A stretch of DNA of 64,000 nt, from the NCBI GenBank assembly GCA_963377175.1, contig CAUJNA010001446.1:1998270-2062269 (forward strand). The letters run 5' to 3'. Numbering within the stretch: the first letter of the stretch is position 1; every line of letters begins with the position of its first letter. The stretch is from Effrenium voratum. Lineage: Eukaryota > Sar > Dinophyceae > Suessiales > Symbiodiniaceae. Under the pieces are notes generated by a model. It saw only the letters and a list, made by a program, of their open reading frames with translations. It did no database searches and had not been told where the DNA came from. The position numbers were made by a program, and so were the translations under genes. Positions 54,499-64,000 of this stretch are shown piece by piece.

Positions 54499-54621
54499 GT
54501 TGATGAAGCCCAAAAAACGAAAAGTCCCCCTCTTTCAATCCATCTTGGGGCTCTGGCCCACTTTAAGGGAAACTTTCCTGTGTGCCGCTATCATGGTCTT
54601 CCGGAAAAACGTCTCATTGAG
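54499..54621 (+). CDS. 41-codon exon, unidentified
   Basis: From CTGAG|GTT the frame reads VDEAQKTKSPPLSIHLGALA HFKGNFPVCRYHGLPEKRLI E and ends at a GTCTGA donor; phase 0 at both ends. A second frame is open here too. Confidence 0.35.
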
Positions 54622-55066
54622 GTCTGAGGTCTTCCAGTGGAACGGCGACCCCAAATGCATGACGTCCCTTTCCCAAGCCAACCGCAAAGAGCGGTACCCT
54701 ACATAGCTGCCCTTTTTGGCTTCGTTAGAAATAGGTGGATTGGTAAAACGCCATGCATCAACCAGGGAACTGAGAAGTGGTCAGTGATTCTGGTGTTCAC
54801 CCACTTAAAAGACTTCTATGTCCAGTAAAGTTCTAACCTGGGTTCATATCCGCTGGACGAAATCCCCCACTCAAATCCGCGAGACGGAAAGCCGTGGCTG
54901 CCCCCACTTAGCAGAAACGTGAGTCGATCGATCGAAGCAAGTATTTTTTTGGATTGAAGTAAGTTGATTCGGATGAGGTAAAGGACCGGTATCATAAGCT
55001 TATTCTACCGGCAAATCGGTGGAACCTCTCGCCCCAATAAAGACAAGCCCATTTCGGCATGTAACC

Positions 55067-55157
55067 AGGACCCTCACACTACCCATGCAAACGGGAATTC
55101 ACCCCATAATTTTCGGGCTTCCCAGGTTTAATTTGGAGTTTTGATGGTTCAGGCACC
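55067..55157 (+). mobile_element. C-family element
   Basis: CCAGGACCCTCACACTACCC to TTTGATGGTTCAGG. Confidence 0.6.
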
Positions 55158-55357
55158 TGTTTTCTCGGTTTTGAAGGGAAACCAAAAGGACCACCACCAT
55201 TTTGGGGGTCCAACCTCAAAAAACACTAATATATGTAGTCCACCCAGAGAACAATAACGTGTGAGCCACCACCATTTTGGGAGCCCAACCTTGAAAACGA
55301 ACAATACCTGGATTCGGCTCTGATTCGGCTCTCATCCGGCTCTCTCAAGGCTCCGGC

Positions 55358-55394
55358 AGCTTGCTGTCGCGGTAATGCACATAGTTGCTGCCGC
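55358..55394 (-). CDS. Kinesin-motor-like mini-exon
   Basis: After CCGCTTAG the frame reads GGSNYVHYRDSKL and then meets a GC donor (AAGCT|GCCGGAG). HYRDSKL matches the conserved YRDSKL(T) motif of the kinesin motor core. The exon is only about 37 bases and no P-loop or LAGSE motif was found nearby, so other exons lie outside or in unrecognised pieces, or the match is a relic. Confidence 0.4.
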
Positions 55395-55922
55395 CTAAGC
55401 GGCCCGAGGTCACAGACCTTCATGGATTGCCCACGTCAGGTAAGCAGGCTATAAACCATGGTAAGGGAACCAAGCAACTCCACTGAGCCTGCTTATAACC
55501 AATCTTTTGAAACCTACTTGCCTGACTTGGGTCGCCTATGATAATGGTAACTGGGATTCACTGGGCTAGCTTGTGGGGTTACCCAAATCCTTGCAACCAA
55601 GCCTTGTTGCTAACCACTTTCTTTTAGTCAATAGGCAAATTCCTTCCCCCAGGCAGCTCGCCATGGGAGAGTGCCGGGTTCAAAAGGCAGAAGCTCGGAT
55701 TCATCTTGATGCCAGGAAAATCGCTTTGCCCCGTGCTGCTGAGAGAAAAAAAAGAAGGAAAAAAACGACGCTGTCCCATGGAGGAGTGTCCCATGGGCTC
55801 ATTGGGGTCACCATGGTCGTTTCTCGGAAAAAAGAGGTAGCTACCCTGCAAAAACCGGGCGTTCTTCTAGAAATACCCTGCGAACCAGGCGAAAAAATTG
55901 GAGTAGTACTGCTCATTCCAAG

Positions 55923-55992
55923 GCTCACACACGAGCCCTTCGAGGAGCTTCGGGCTTTCGAACGGGCCGAAGAAGCCGGGCAGGTCACTCAG
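55923..55992 (+). CDS. Short acidic exon
   Basis: Reads LTHEPFEELRAFERAEEAGQ VTQ between CCAAG and a CAG|GTCACC donor. The same frame is open further upstream (from about 55573), so the start is uncertain. Unidentified. Confidence 0.35.
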
Positions 55993-56459
55993 GTCACCAA
56001 AATTTCGCGCGGGAACCCAACTGGCAGGCCCTTGGTTAATTGCAAAACCGGGTGAATGGATCCACTGGCTTGTGTAAACCAAGATGTTTTCGCCACGACC
56101 TTTCAAGCACAACTCCGCGTTTCCTCTTTGGGGACCAGAGTTTAAGCCAATTGGCAGGAGCCTTTTCGGGGGTCTGAAAACGCCGAAATGCGCCAGCTGT
56201 TTGCTTTTTAGCCCCAGCTCAGGGTACACCATGGACGCCCAAAATCTAATCATGCCTTCCGAGTCAGGTCCCAGCAGATTTAGGATGATTTGGGAGACGC
56301 CTCCAGAACAACGTGGTCCTCCTCACAATCACAAAATGATGGGAATTCGGGTGGCTCCCAACAACAGACTAGACCAACAACAGACTAGCAGTTATAGTAT
56401 GGGTCAAAACAAAACCACCAGGGCACCGCAGGTTTCAGTCCGTTCCATTTACCAGGGTA

Positions 56460-56547
56460 CCTGAACCTCAAAATTACAACTTAAAACATGGGTCAGCAAC
56501 CAAATGGTGGTTCCTTCTCGAATGGGTGGTGTGAGGGTCCAGGTGCC
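56460..56547 (+). mobile_element. C-family element
   Basis: CCTGAACCTCAAAATTAC to GTGTGAGGGTCCAGG. Confidence 0.6.
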
Positions 56548-56735
56548 TAGTTTGGACCCACAGCCATTTCGCGAGTTGCTCATGGGACATTGGGGGCGGG
56601 TGAACTTTGACCCTTGCGCCCCTTATTTTCTCCCGGCGATCGGGAACGCTTGGCGCAATCGATAAACCCCCCCCGATCAGCTTCGGACGGGGAGAAAAAA
56701 GAGGTGGATCACCCCTGTAAACCGGAAACCTCAGA

Positions 56736-56822
56736 TGGCCATGGGTCAAAATCCCGGCTACCCCCCAAACATCCCGTGGTGCTACCCCAAAATGGGATCC
56801 CATTGGTTTTGACCCACAGCCA
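56736..56822 (+). mobile_element. I-family element
   Basis: TGGCCATGGGTCAAAATCCC to GGTTTTGACCCACAGCCA. Confidence 0.65.
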
Positions 56823-57036
56823 GATGTTTTGAGGTCCTTGGGGGTCAAATGCCCTCCAGTTCCGGGACAGGAAGATGCTCTGGTTAAACCCCTCCAGTGG
56901 TTGCGTGGGAAGAGATTTGGAATGGCACCACTGGAGGCCTCATGAAAGGGGTTTGCCCCAAAAACGAGGGTTTTCCTTTGGATTTTTGGAAGCCAACCAA
57001 AAGGGGTTCCCTAAAAAAGACACCGGGCAACTGCCC

Positions 57037-60000
57037 TTACAAGAGATCCAGCTCATTCTGGATCCGTGTCACGTCGCCGCCATCTCCTACATGCCCCCAG
57101 GCGATCAGTGTGCCATCCTCCCGGATCGCAGCAAAGGCGCCTCGGCATAGGTGTCCCTTGAGGGGAAAAAATGGATATCCCTGGTGGACGATTAAACCAG
57201 GTAAACCAGGAATCGCCATCTAGTTTCCCACCAAAACAACTAAAAAGGAACACTTATGTCACCCACATTTACCCTGGGCCAAAGGTTGGTAACTATCACC
57301 TTGGAGTATGTTGGATCGGTTTGGTGGTGGTCCAACTTGTTCTTCTACCGGGGGGTGCCTTTGCCCTCCAACCAATTCATGGGCAAGGCGCCCCGGTTGG
57401 CTTGGACTTCCAAGACCCGCGTCAGCTGCTCGCGCACGCCGCTGCTGTCGCCCCCCAAATCCGGCGCTCCCCAGGTGACCACCGTGCCGTCCTGCCGGAG
57501 GGCTGCGAAAGCCCCGCGGCTCGCCTGGATCTGCCGGACACGAGTCAGCTGCTCTTGCCTCAGCTCAAAAAAAACAAAAGGACATAAAAGGACCCTCCGG
57601 AGCATCGCCAGTGGCTGTTTTTTTTTCCCCCATGCACTTTACACCAGCAACAGCAACTGAAAAAGGCGGCAACTTGGCTATCTAGGCTGAATTTCATGGT
57701 CAACCCATGTTGGGGTGACTTAAACATGGACGACAAACAAGAGGAAACCCAAAGGTCGAAAGGTCGATTCTGGTGAGTGAGTTGCACATCTCGGCTATTG
57801 CCGCCTCGTGCTGAATGTCCCCAAGTAATGACAGTGCCATCCGCACGGATGGCAGCAAACGCAGCATCCGAAGACTGAATCTGTCGGACACACGACAGTT
57901 GCTCTTGCACCTCGCTGCTATCACCGCCCTGCGCAGAACTACCCCAAGTGATCACCGTGCCGTCCTCGCGGATGGCAGCAAACGCAGCAACAATGTGATG
58001 AAATACCCCTGCTGCTCCGTGAATCTGCCGGACACAAGTCAGTTGCGGCTGCACCTCGCTGCTGTTTCCGCCATACGACGGATGACCCCAAGTGATCACG
58101 GTGCCATCCTCGCGGATGGCAGCAAAAGCACCGGTGCTTGCCTGAATCTCTCGCACGCCAATGAGCTGATCTTGCACCTCGCTGCTGTCACCGCCAACGT
58201 CTGGCTTACCCCAAGTGATTACTGAGCCATCCTCTCGGATGGCGGCAAACGCAGCACCCATTCGATCGAAAGCGCCGGCTGCGCCTTGAATCTGTCGGAC
58301 ACGAGTCAGTTCTTCCTGCACCTCGCAGCTGTTCCCGCCATGATCCGTATGCCCCCAGGTGACCACGGTGCCATCCGCGCGGAGCGCGGCAAAGGCGCCG
58401 CGGTTGGCTTGGATCTCTAAGACTTGCGTCAGCTGCTCGCGCACGCCGCTGCTGTCGCCCCCCAAGTCGGGGTCGCCCCAGGTGACGACCGTGCCGTCCT
58501 CCCGCAAAGCGGCGAAAGCGCCGCGGCTCGCTTGGACACGCCGGACGCAGGTCAGCTGCTCCTCACTTGCGAAGAAAGAAAAGGTGAACTTTTGGAACCA
58601 AAAGATCAAAATGGTGGCGTGACGTCCCTTTTGCTTTGTGTGTGTCCTAGGACCAAAAGAAACCTCGTGGATCGCCAGTTACTGTTGTGTTTTTCTCTAG
58701 GCACTTTACCCCAACAACCAGCAACAGTGACTGAAAACAGCGGCAACTTGGCTATCTAGGCTGTTGAGCAATGGGGTCAAAAGGTCAAAGGAAAACACAA
58801 ACTCCTGGACCATTGACTCGACTACATCTCACTTCTGCCACCGAAGACCAAACCAAACCTTTTTAAAGAGACCAAAAATCCGTTGACCCAAAAAATCGGC
58901 TCCACCTTCCACCAAAAGTTGGAAGAAGAATCAGCTCCCGAAATCTCGATCTGAGGCGCTTGCACCTTGCTGCTGTTGCCCCCCAGCTTAGGATGCCCCC
59001 AGGAGATCACCAGGCCATCCTCGCGGATCGCCGCAAAGGCGCCTCGCCCGAAAAATCGCAAGGCGATCGAGCGGTTTTCGCTGCGTGGCGGGCGGCGCTC
59101 TTCGCGCGCCTTTAAAGCTTCGGTGTTTTTGCTTGTTCTTTTTCCGGGGGGCTTGTTGGATCGGCTTCTTGGAACTTTCCGAGACCCGCCGTGGGAAGAT
59201 TCACCCATAGGTGTCCCTTTAGGGGAAACCGATATCCCTGGTAGATATGAAACCATCTATTGTTCGAGCAAAACAAACAAAAAGGACACTTATGTCACCC
59301 ACATTTACCCTGGGCCAAAGGTTGGTAACTATCACCTTGGAGTATGTTGGATCGGTTTGGTGATGTTCCGTTGTGCTTGTCCAGGAACCAGGGGTTCAAG
59401 CCCTCAAACCAATGGGCCATATGTTGGTACCTGGACCCTCAAAAATACCAACTTCAAAGCGGCGGGCCATAGCAACCCAAAATTGGTTGGCGAAATCCAA
59501 CTTCTTCATGGCTAGTTCTTTCGGGTCCAGGTACTCGGAGTGTGTTGAATTGCTGGTTCGGTGGTGTTCCAGAAATGGCTTTTCGCTTACCTTCTGCAAG
59601 AACCAGGGGTTCAAACCCTCAACATATATCCAAACCACCAATTGGAGGGGAACCTGAATTGATGCGCTCCAAAGCACAACACAGAGTCCCTGGCTTTTGT
59701 CCTTTGAGTGCTTGAGTTATCTTGCCCCCAAAATGTGGGGGATTCCCCAAAATGAAACCTGTGAAATTGTTGGAGGAAGTGCAAAACCCTGCTAAAAGTT
59801 TAACTTTTAGCGCGCACTAAACAACTAGAAAGATCTAAGTACCTTTCTGCAACCGGACGATTCGCTGGCTAAACCACCAGCACATGTCAAGATACCATGG
59901 GCCTGAACCCCACATTTCCACTCAGAATGGATTGCAGCCGCAAATGCATGGGGTGAAATCCCATCTTTAAGTTGGAACTTTGAGAATCCCCAGTTTTGAT

Positions 60001-63000
60001 TTGGAATTTCCTGGGTCCAAGGGGAGGTGTTTCCATTCTTTCCAGGGATCATTCTTTTCAGGAAACCATCCAAGAACCCAGGGGAAAACGGCGCTTTTTG
60101 TTAAGAGAATGGACAAGAATCAACCCCTAGAGTGTTATCCCATCTTTCAGTTGGAACTTTGAGGGTCCTCCCTGGAATTTCCTGGGTCGCTTGGAGGGTC
60201 CCCCCCCATTTTTGGTGGTTTTTGAAAGGGACACCACAAGGACAACCACAATTTTGTGCGTCTAAACAAAGACACCTGGACCCCAAAAACATGGGCTGAA
60301 TTCCCTTTGTGTGGGTTGAGGGTCCAGGACCCCGAAAGGAAACCAATAGATGCATAATTGTGACCCGGGTTAATGGCCCCATTGTTCGCGATCGCAACTT
60401 GGCGAAGTAGAATCTAGGATGGTCTTAACAAGAATGCACAAGTTGAATCAGCCCGAGCCATAGGAATTGCCCAGGCCCCACCCCACCCCACCCCCACCAA
60501 CCACCAACCACCCCACCCCCACCTCTTCCCTGGCTCCCCACGGGAGGCGGCTCCGTGCTTCTTTCGCCCGCCCCTCAAACCGCTTCGGCGCCTCGGCTCG
60601 CCTGGATCTCCAGGACTTGCGCCAGCTGCTGCCGCACCTCGCCGCTGTCGCCCCCGTGACGCGGATTGCCCCAGGTCACCACGGAGCCCCCGGCCACGTA
60701 CCTCGCGGGAAACAAAGGGACGGCCGGGTCATGCCCCCTGCTCCCAAGACCCAGCCCTTTTTTTCCTTTTCCGGGTATTTTTGGCAAAACCGGGTTTTCC
60801 ATGGCAAAGACCTCCTTTTTCATGCCCCCGAAAGACCCTAGACCGATTTTGATAGACCCAAGACCGAAGCCATGGTTGGTAAGTACTGCCATGGTTGGTA
60901 AATTGCAAATACACCGCCTAGAAATCGCCAAGTTGCGATCGCATTTTTCCGTCACTGGTGCTGGTTTTTGAGGTAAAATACACTGAAAAACACAGCAACT
61001 GGCGATCCAGGGGGGTCCTTTTCGGGGAAATAGATGACTCTGCCAGATGATTGTACCACCAGGTAAACAGGGCCATCTATTTTTCGAGCAAACACAACCA
61101 AAAAGGACCCCCGCTTGTACCTACTTGGATGCTCGACCAAGTTCGTCAGTTGTTGTTCACCTACCTCCTACTCCAAATACCCGGCCTTTTTCTAGGGCAT
61201 GATGTTGACCCTCTACTAAAAAATAAAGGTATTTAGCACGGAAACCCAGGTTTTTCAAAAAGTGGGTATTTGGATCGAGTAGGGGGTAGGTGTCCTTTTA
61301 GGGGAAAAAGATGGCCCTGGCAGATGATTAAACCACCAGGTAAACCAGGAATCACCATCTATTTTGCGAGCCAAACAACTAAAAAGGACACCTATGCGCC
61401 TGAGGCTCATGCTGGGACCGAAGCCATTGGTAAGTACTGCCATGGTCGGCCAAGCTGCGATCCTTTTTTTTTCAGTCACTGTAACGCGAGTTGGGGTGCT
61501 GAGTGGAAAGAAGCGAAAACGCCACTGGCGATCCATGGTGCGAAGCGCATTGTCTCCAATCCGCGGGGTCACGGGAGCCAATGCACACCCCCTCCAATGG
61601 AAAACCCGAGCGACCAACTCCAAGTTGGGGCCCGAAAGAAAACAACCCAGTTGAGGATTTGCCCAAAATCAATCTGGAGCCTTCTGGTGGTGTTGAGTTT
61701 GTGGCTTGCTGCAAAGTGCAGGGACTCTACTTCTAGGGAAAAGGGTGTTCCTTAGTTGGTGGGTTGGCGGGTTGTCGTGCCGAGCATCAATCAGGCCAAA
61801 ACCAATTTGAGGGTCCACGTACCATCAAAGCAACAAGAGCCACACCCAACAAGGCCAGCCGAATTGCGCGACTTTTGGGACAACAACATGTTCTTCCAGA
61901 GGCTTCAATTCGATGTTTTCAAACAACTGCATTTCCTGCCATCCTGCCATCCGACCAGCCCAACACTTTTCTTTTGGAAAAGGGGGGGGGGGGTGTCGTT
62001 CTGCCAGGCGCAACCCAGATCGGAATCCGTTTCGCCCCATTAGGTAACTAGCAATTGTCCTGGTTTCTAAAAGCTGGCTCCCGGCCTTGGCCTACAAAGC
62101 CAGAAATGGAACCAAGTCCTGAACCTACAAGACAGGGCTGTCCGCTTTCTGATCCCCTGCGAGTAGAACAGCCAAGGTGGTTTAATGGAAACCCAACCGC
62201 CTTTCACCGCCCGGAGGCTCCAATTCGATGTATTCAGGGCCCTTAAACCGAGTTCTTCGGGTCTTCCACTAAAAGCCGACGCCGATCGGAGCTTGGGGGA
62301 AACCCGGGCACCCAAAACAGGGCGACGGGCCAAAGTTTTGCACCGCCACTCCTTCCCCCCGCGACTCGCGGCGCTTCTTTCCTAGATAGCAAAGTTGCGT
62401 TTTTTGTCCATGCACTTTACCCCAAAAACCGATCGCAACAGTGACTAAAAAAGCGATCGCAACTTGGCTATCCAGGCTGGTATTTTGAGGTTTGGGGTTT
62501 TAGGGTGAAGTGGATGGATAGCCAAGTTGCTGTTTTTTTCAGTCACTGTTGCTGGTTTGTGGGGTAAAGTGATGGAAAAAAGCGATCGCAACTTGGCGAT
62601 CCAGGTTCCTTTTCGTTTTGAAGTCCGCGCGGCAAGGCGAAGGCGAAGTCCGTCGCCGCCAGCTCCGCGTGCTGCGCCACGGCGATGACGGGGTCGTCGC
62701 CCAAGCCCGCCTCACCTGAGCGCTCGGAGGAGCACTGACCGGGGGGAGGGGGGGGAGGGTACGATGGAGACTTGGGGTCTATTTTGCAAGCACCTGTGGT
62801 CATGTCCTTCTTGGGAAAAGAGGGGGTTGGCTGGGGCTTGCGGGATTTTACTGTTCTTTTTTGTTGGCTTCTTTTGGGAGTGCACAAACGACCGCTTTAG
62901 CGAGACCACACAACCTGCCATCCCCCATCCCCCCCTGCCATCCCCCTCCCGCCCCGCCCGGTTTTGCTCCGCTCCTCCCGTTTGAACCCGCCCTTCCGAA

Positions 63001-63161
63001 GCCGAGCCGCCCAGGGTGGCGTCCAGGTCCAGCGCGCGGCCCTGCGCCACCAGCCGCAGGAAGCGGCGCTGGAACCGGCGCTGCGCCGCCAACTTCAGCT
63101 CCCGCAGCGGCGTGGCGCTGCTCAGCTGCACCCAGCAAGTGCGGCCGCTGGGCAGACACAC
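57037..63161 (-). CDS. Ubiquitin-like plus RCC1-like repeat protein, seven exons (5' end incomplete)
   Basis: Exons on the minus strand: 63161-63011, 62715-62634, 60701-60592, 59042-58960, 58561-57786, 57558-57392 and 57140-57037. They join in one frame of 491 codons ending in TAA (57039-57037). Residues 1 to about 75 resemble a ubiquitin-like fold (VCLPSGRTC, TPLRELKLAAQRRF, FLRLVAQGRALDLDATLGEA). About ten repeats of roughly 41 residues follow, each with a core like AFAAIREDGTVITWG, then GGDSSEVQEQL and VRQIQAS, an RCC1/beta-propeller-like pattern common in dinoflagellate proteins. All six introns read GC...AG. Introns 3 and 6 split RG|AF; introns 4 and 5 split near VQ|EQL. The first exon starts at an acceptor (CAG at 63164-63162), so a Met-bearing exon should lie upstream. 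The last exon also contains a GTAAGG donor at 57040, so the stop may not be the true end. The biochemical role is unknown. Confidence 0.85.
57146..57258 (+). mobile_element. E-family element in RCC1-like intron 6
   Basis: On the minus strand its end lies six bases before the acceptor CCGAG|GC. Confidence 0.7.
57600..57686 (-). mobile_element. A-family element in RCC1-like intron 5
   Basis: Central in the 57785-57559 intron; its edges are not the splice sites. Confidence 0.7.
58664..58760 (-). mobile_element. A-family element in RCC1-like intron 4
   Basis: Inside the 58959-58562 intron. Confidence 0.7.
59206..59294 (+). mobile_element. E-family element in RCC1-like intron 3
   Basis: Shares about 70 bases of right flank with the copy at 57146-57258. 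Confidence 0.7.
59430..59531 (+). mobile_element. C-family element in RCC1-like intron 3
   Basis: CCTGGACCCTCAAAAATACC to TCTTTCGGGTCCAGG; GTAC on both sides. Confidence 0.65.
60384..60418 (-). mobile_element. A-family fragment
   Basis: GCGATCGCAACTTGGCGA and a worn TCTAGG end. Confidence 0.45.
60917..61011 (+). mobile_element. A-family element in RCC1-like intron 2
   Basis: Complete; overlaps by one base the E-like element that follows. Confidence 0.7.
61011..61112 (+). mobile_element. E-family element
   Basis: Ends changed to GGGGGTCCTTTT and AAAAAGGACCCCC. Confidence 0.6.
61287..61396 (+). mobile_element. E-family element
   Basis: TAGGTGTCCTTTTAGGGG to AAAAAGGACACCTATG; all of these are in RCC1-like intron 2. 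Confidence 0.7.
61441..61538 (+). mobile_element. A-family element in RCC1-like intron 2
   Basis: Degenerate ends (GGTCGGCCAAGCTGC, GGCGATCCATGG). Confidence 0.6.
62381..62476 (-). mobile_element. A-family element in RCC1-like intron 2
   Basis: Complete; lies 40 bases from an oppositely oriented copy. Confidence 0.7.
62516..62605 (+). mobile_element. A-family element in RCC1-like intron 2
   Basis: Complete right end; opposite to its neighbour, so the pair can fold. Confidence 0.7.
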
Positions 63162-63199
63162 CTGCCGTCAAATGGGGGGCAAACCGCCTGGAGGCCCCA

Positions 63200-63303
63200 C
63201 CTGGAAATTGCCAAGTGGCCGCTTTCGTTTTCTTCAGCCACTGTTGCGATCGGTTGTTGGGGTAAAGTGGATGGAAAAAAGCGATCGCAACTGGCGATCC
63301 AGG
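63200..63303 (+). mobile_element. A-family element upstream of the ubiquitin-like exon
   Basis: Complete, ends GGCGATCCAGG. Confidence 0.7.
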
Positions 63304-63345
63304 CATGACCCGTTAAAAATGGGTCAATGACTTGCACATAAACCA

Positions 63346-63442
63346 CCTGCATAGCAGAGCTGCGATCGCCTTTTTCAGTCACTGTTGCGATCGATTTTTG
63401 GGGTAAAGTGCAGGGAAAACCAACAGCAACTGGCGATCCAGG
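63346..63442 (+). mobile_element. A-family element
   Basis: Left end CCTGCATAGCAGAGCTGC, right end intact with AG|GTAAAT. Confidence 0.7.
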
Positions 63443-63567
63443 TAAATTTGAAAATCGGCAACACTAAGGTAAGTACTAATCTGAGAGCAAGTGCTGGCAA
63501 TACTAAAATTGAAATTGTTGGGAAGTGCCTGGAGTCTCCTTCTGACCCTTCAAAAGTGGGTGTGGCC

Positions 63568-63671
63568 CCTGGATCGCCAGTTGCGATCTTTTTTTTTCCA
63601 TGCACTCAAAACCCCCAAAACCGATCGCAACAGTGACTGAGACAAGAGATCGCAACTTGGCGATTTCTAGG
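63568..63671 (-). mobile_element. A-family element
   Basis: Complete; GTGG occurs at both edges (possible duplication), so a plus-strand GT...TAG intron is possible. Confidence 0.7.
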
Positions 63672-64000
63672 TGGTCGGACTCCCAACGAAAACTGCCTGG
63701 AGCCTCCATGACCCCCTTAAAATGGGGCAATGACCCCATTATTCTGGGTAATGCCCCCATTTTTCAAGGGTCATGGAGACTCCAGGTGGTCGGAATCCGG
63801 AACGAAGATTCAAACGGCACCCGTGGCAAGGGGATCGGGCGTACTCCCAGAGCCGGGTAACGAATGAAATGGAGTATCCCCTACTAACCCTTCACCCGGG
63901 TTTTGATTGTGGCTCGCCTCATAAAATTATCCAACTCAAAAATTTGGGAAATTGCAACCCGACATTCTGGGTTGGGTGAAGTCCTGTCCTTTGGTATGGG

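Overview
This window looks like nuclear DNA of a dinoflagellate (confident at that level, not at genus). Coding sequence is cut into many short exons, most resolved introns start with GC instead of GT, and one gene carries the ubiquitin-like head plus 'AFAAIREDGTVITWG' RCC1-like repeats typical of dinoflagellate predictions. The non-coding DNA is packed with short inverted-repeat elements. No bacterial gene, operon, rRNA or intact tRNA was seen. Only a few genes can be named; the rest are exon calls from open frame, splice sites, phase and codon use.

Layout. 1-17 kb: isolated exons (1300-1599 minus, 4167-4261 plus, 5743-5917 minus, 7060-7216 plus, 8324-8495 minus, 9093-9334 plus, 15393-15926 plus), one decayed coding stretch (about 11.9-12.5 kb), an unidentified reading frame (13.2-13.5 kb minus) and a 1 kb microsatellite block (13.6-14.6 kb). 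17.1-18.7 kb: an unidentified plus-strand gene whose exons join in one frame across six introns, four of which are recognisable repeat elements, with one in-frame TAG. 18.9-35.6 kb: scattered exons, several starting exactly at the end of a repeat element. 36.4-38.9 kb: a 15-repeat ankyrin protein and an adjacent OTU-like exon on the minus strand. 39.7-41.5 kb: three tandem arrays, one folded into a large inverted repeat. 42.6-56 kb: a small two-exon gene (43377-43999), isolated exons and a kinesin-like mini-exon. 57.0-63.2 kb: a seven-exon minus-strand gene with a ubiquitin-like N-terminus and ten RCC1-like repeats; all six introns read as GC-AG.

The main signal is a swarm of at least fifteen unrelated short (about 70-150 bp) terminal-inverted-repeat families, called A to W here. 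The commonest (A) has about 41 copies or fragments. Several have ends that are themselves splice sites (GT or GC at one end, AG at the other), and several lie exactly between in-phase coding segments. This matches introners: transposable elements that create introns on insertion, which are known from dinoflagellates. What stands out here is the number of families together, the exons bounded by elements of two different families, an acceptor-like CAG/TAG on both strands of family A, and filled and empty insertion sites visible side by side.
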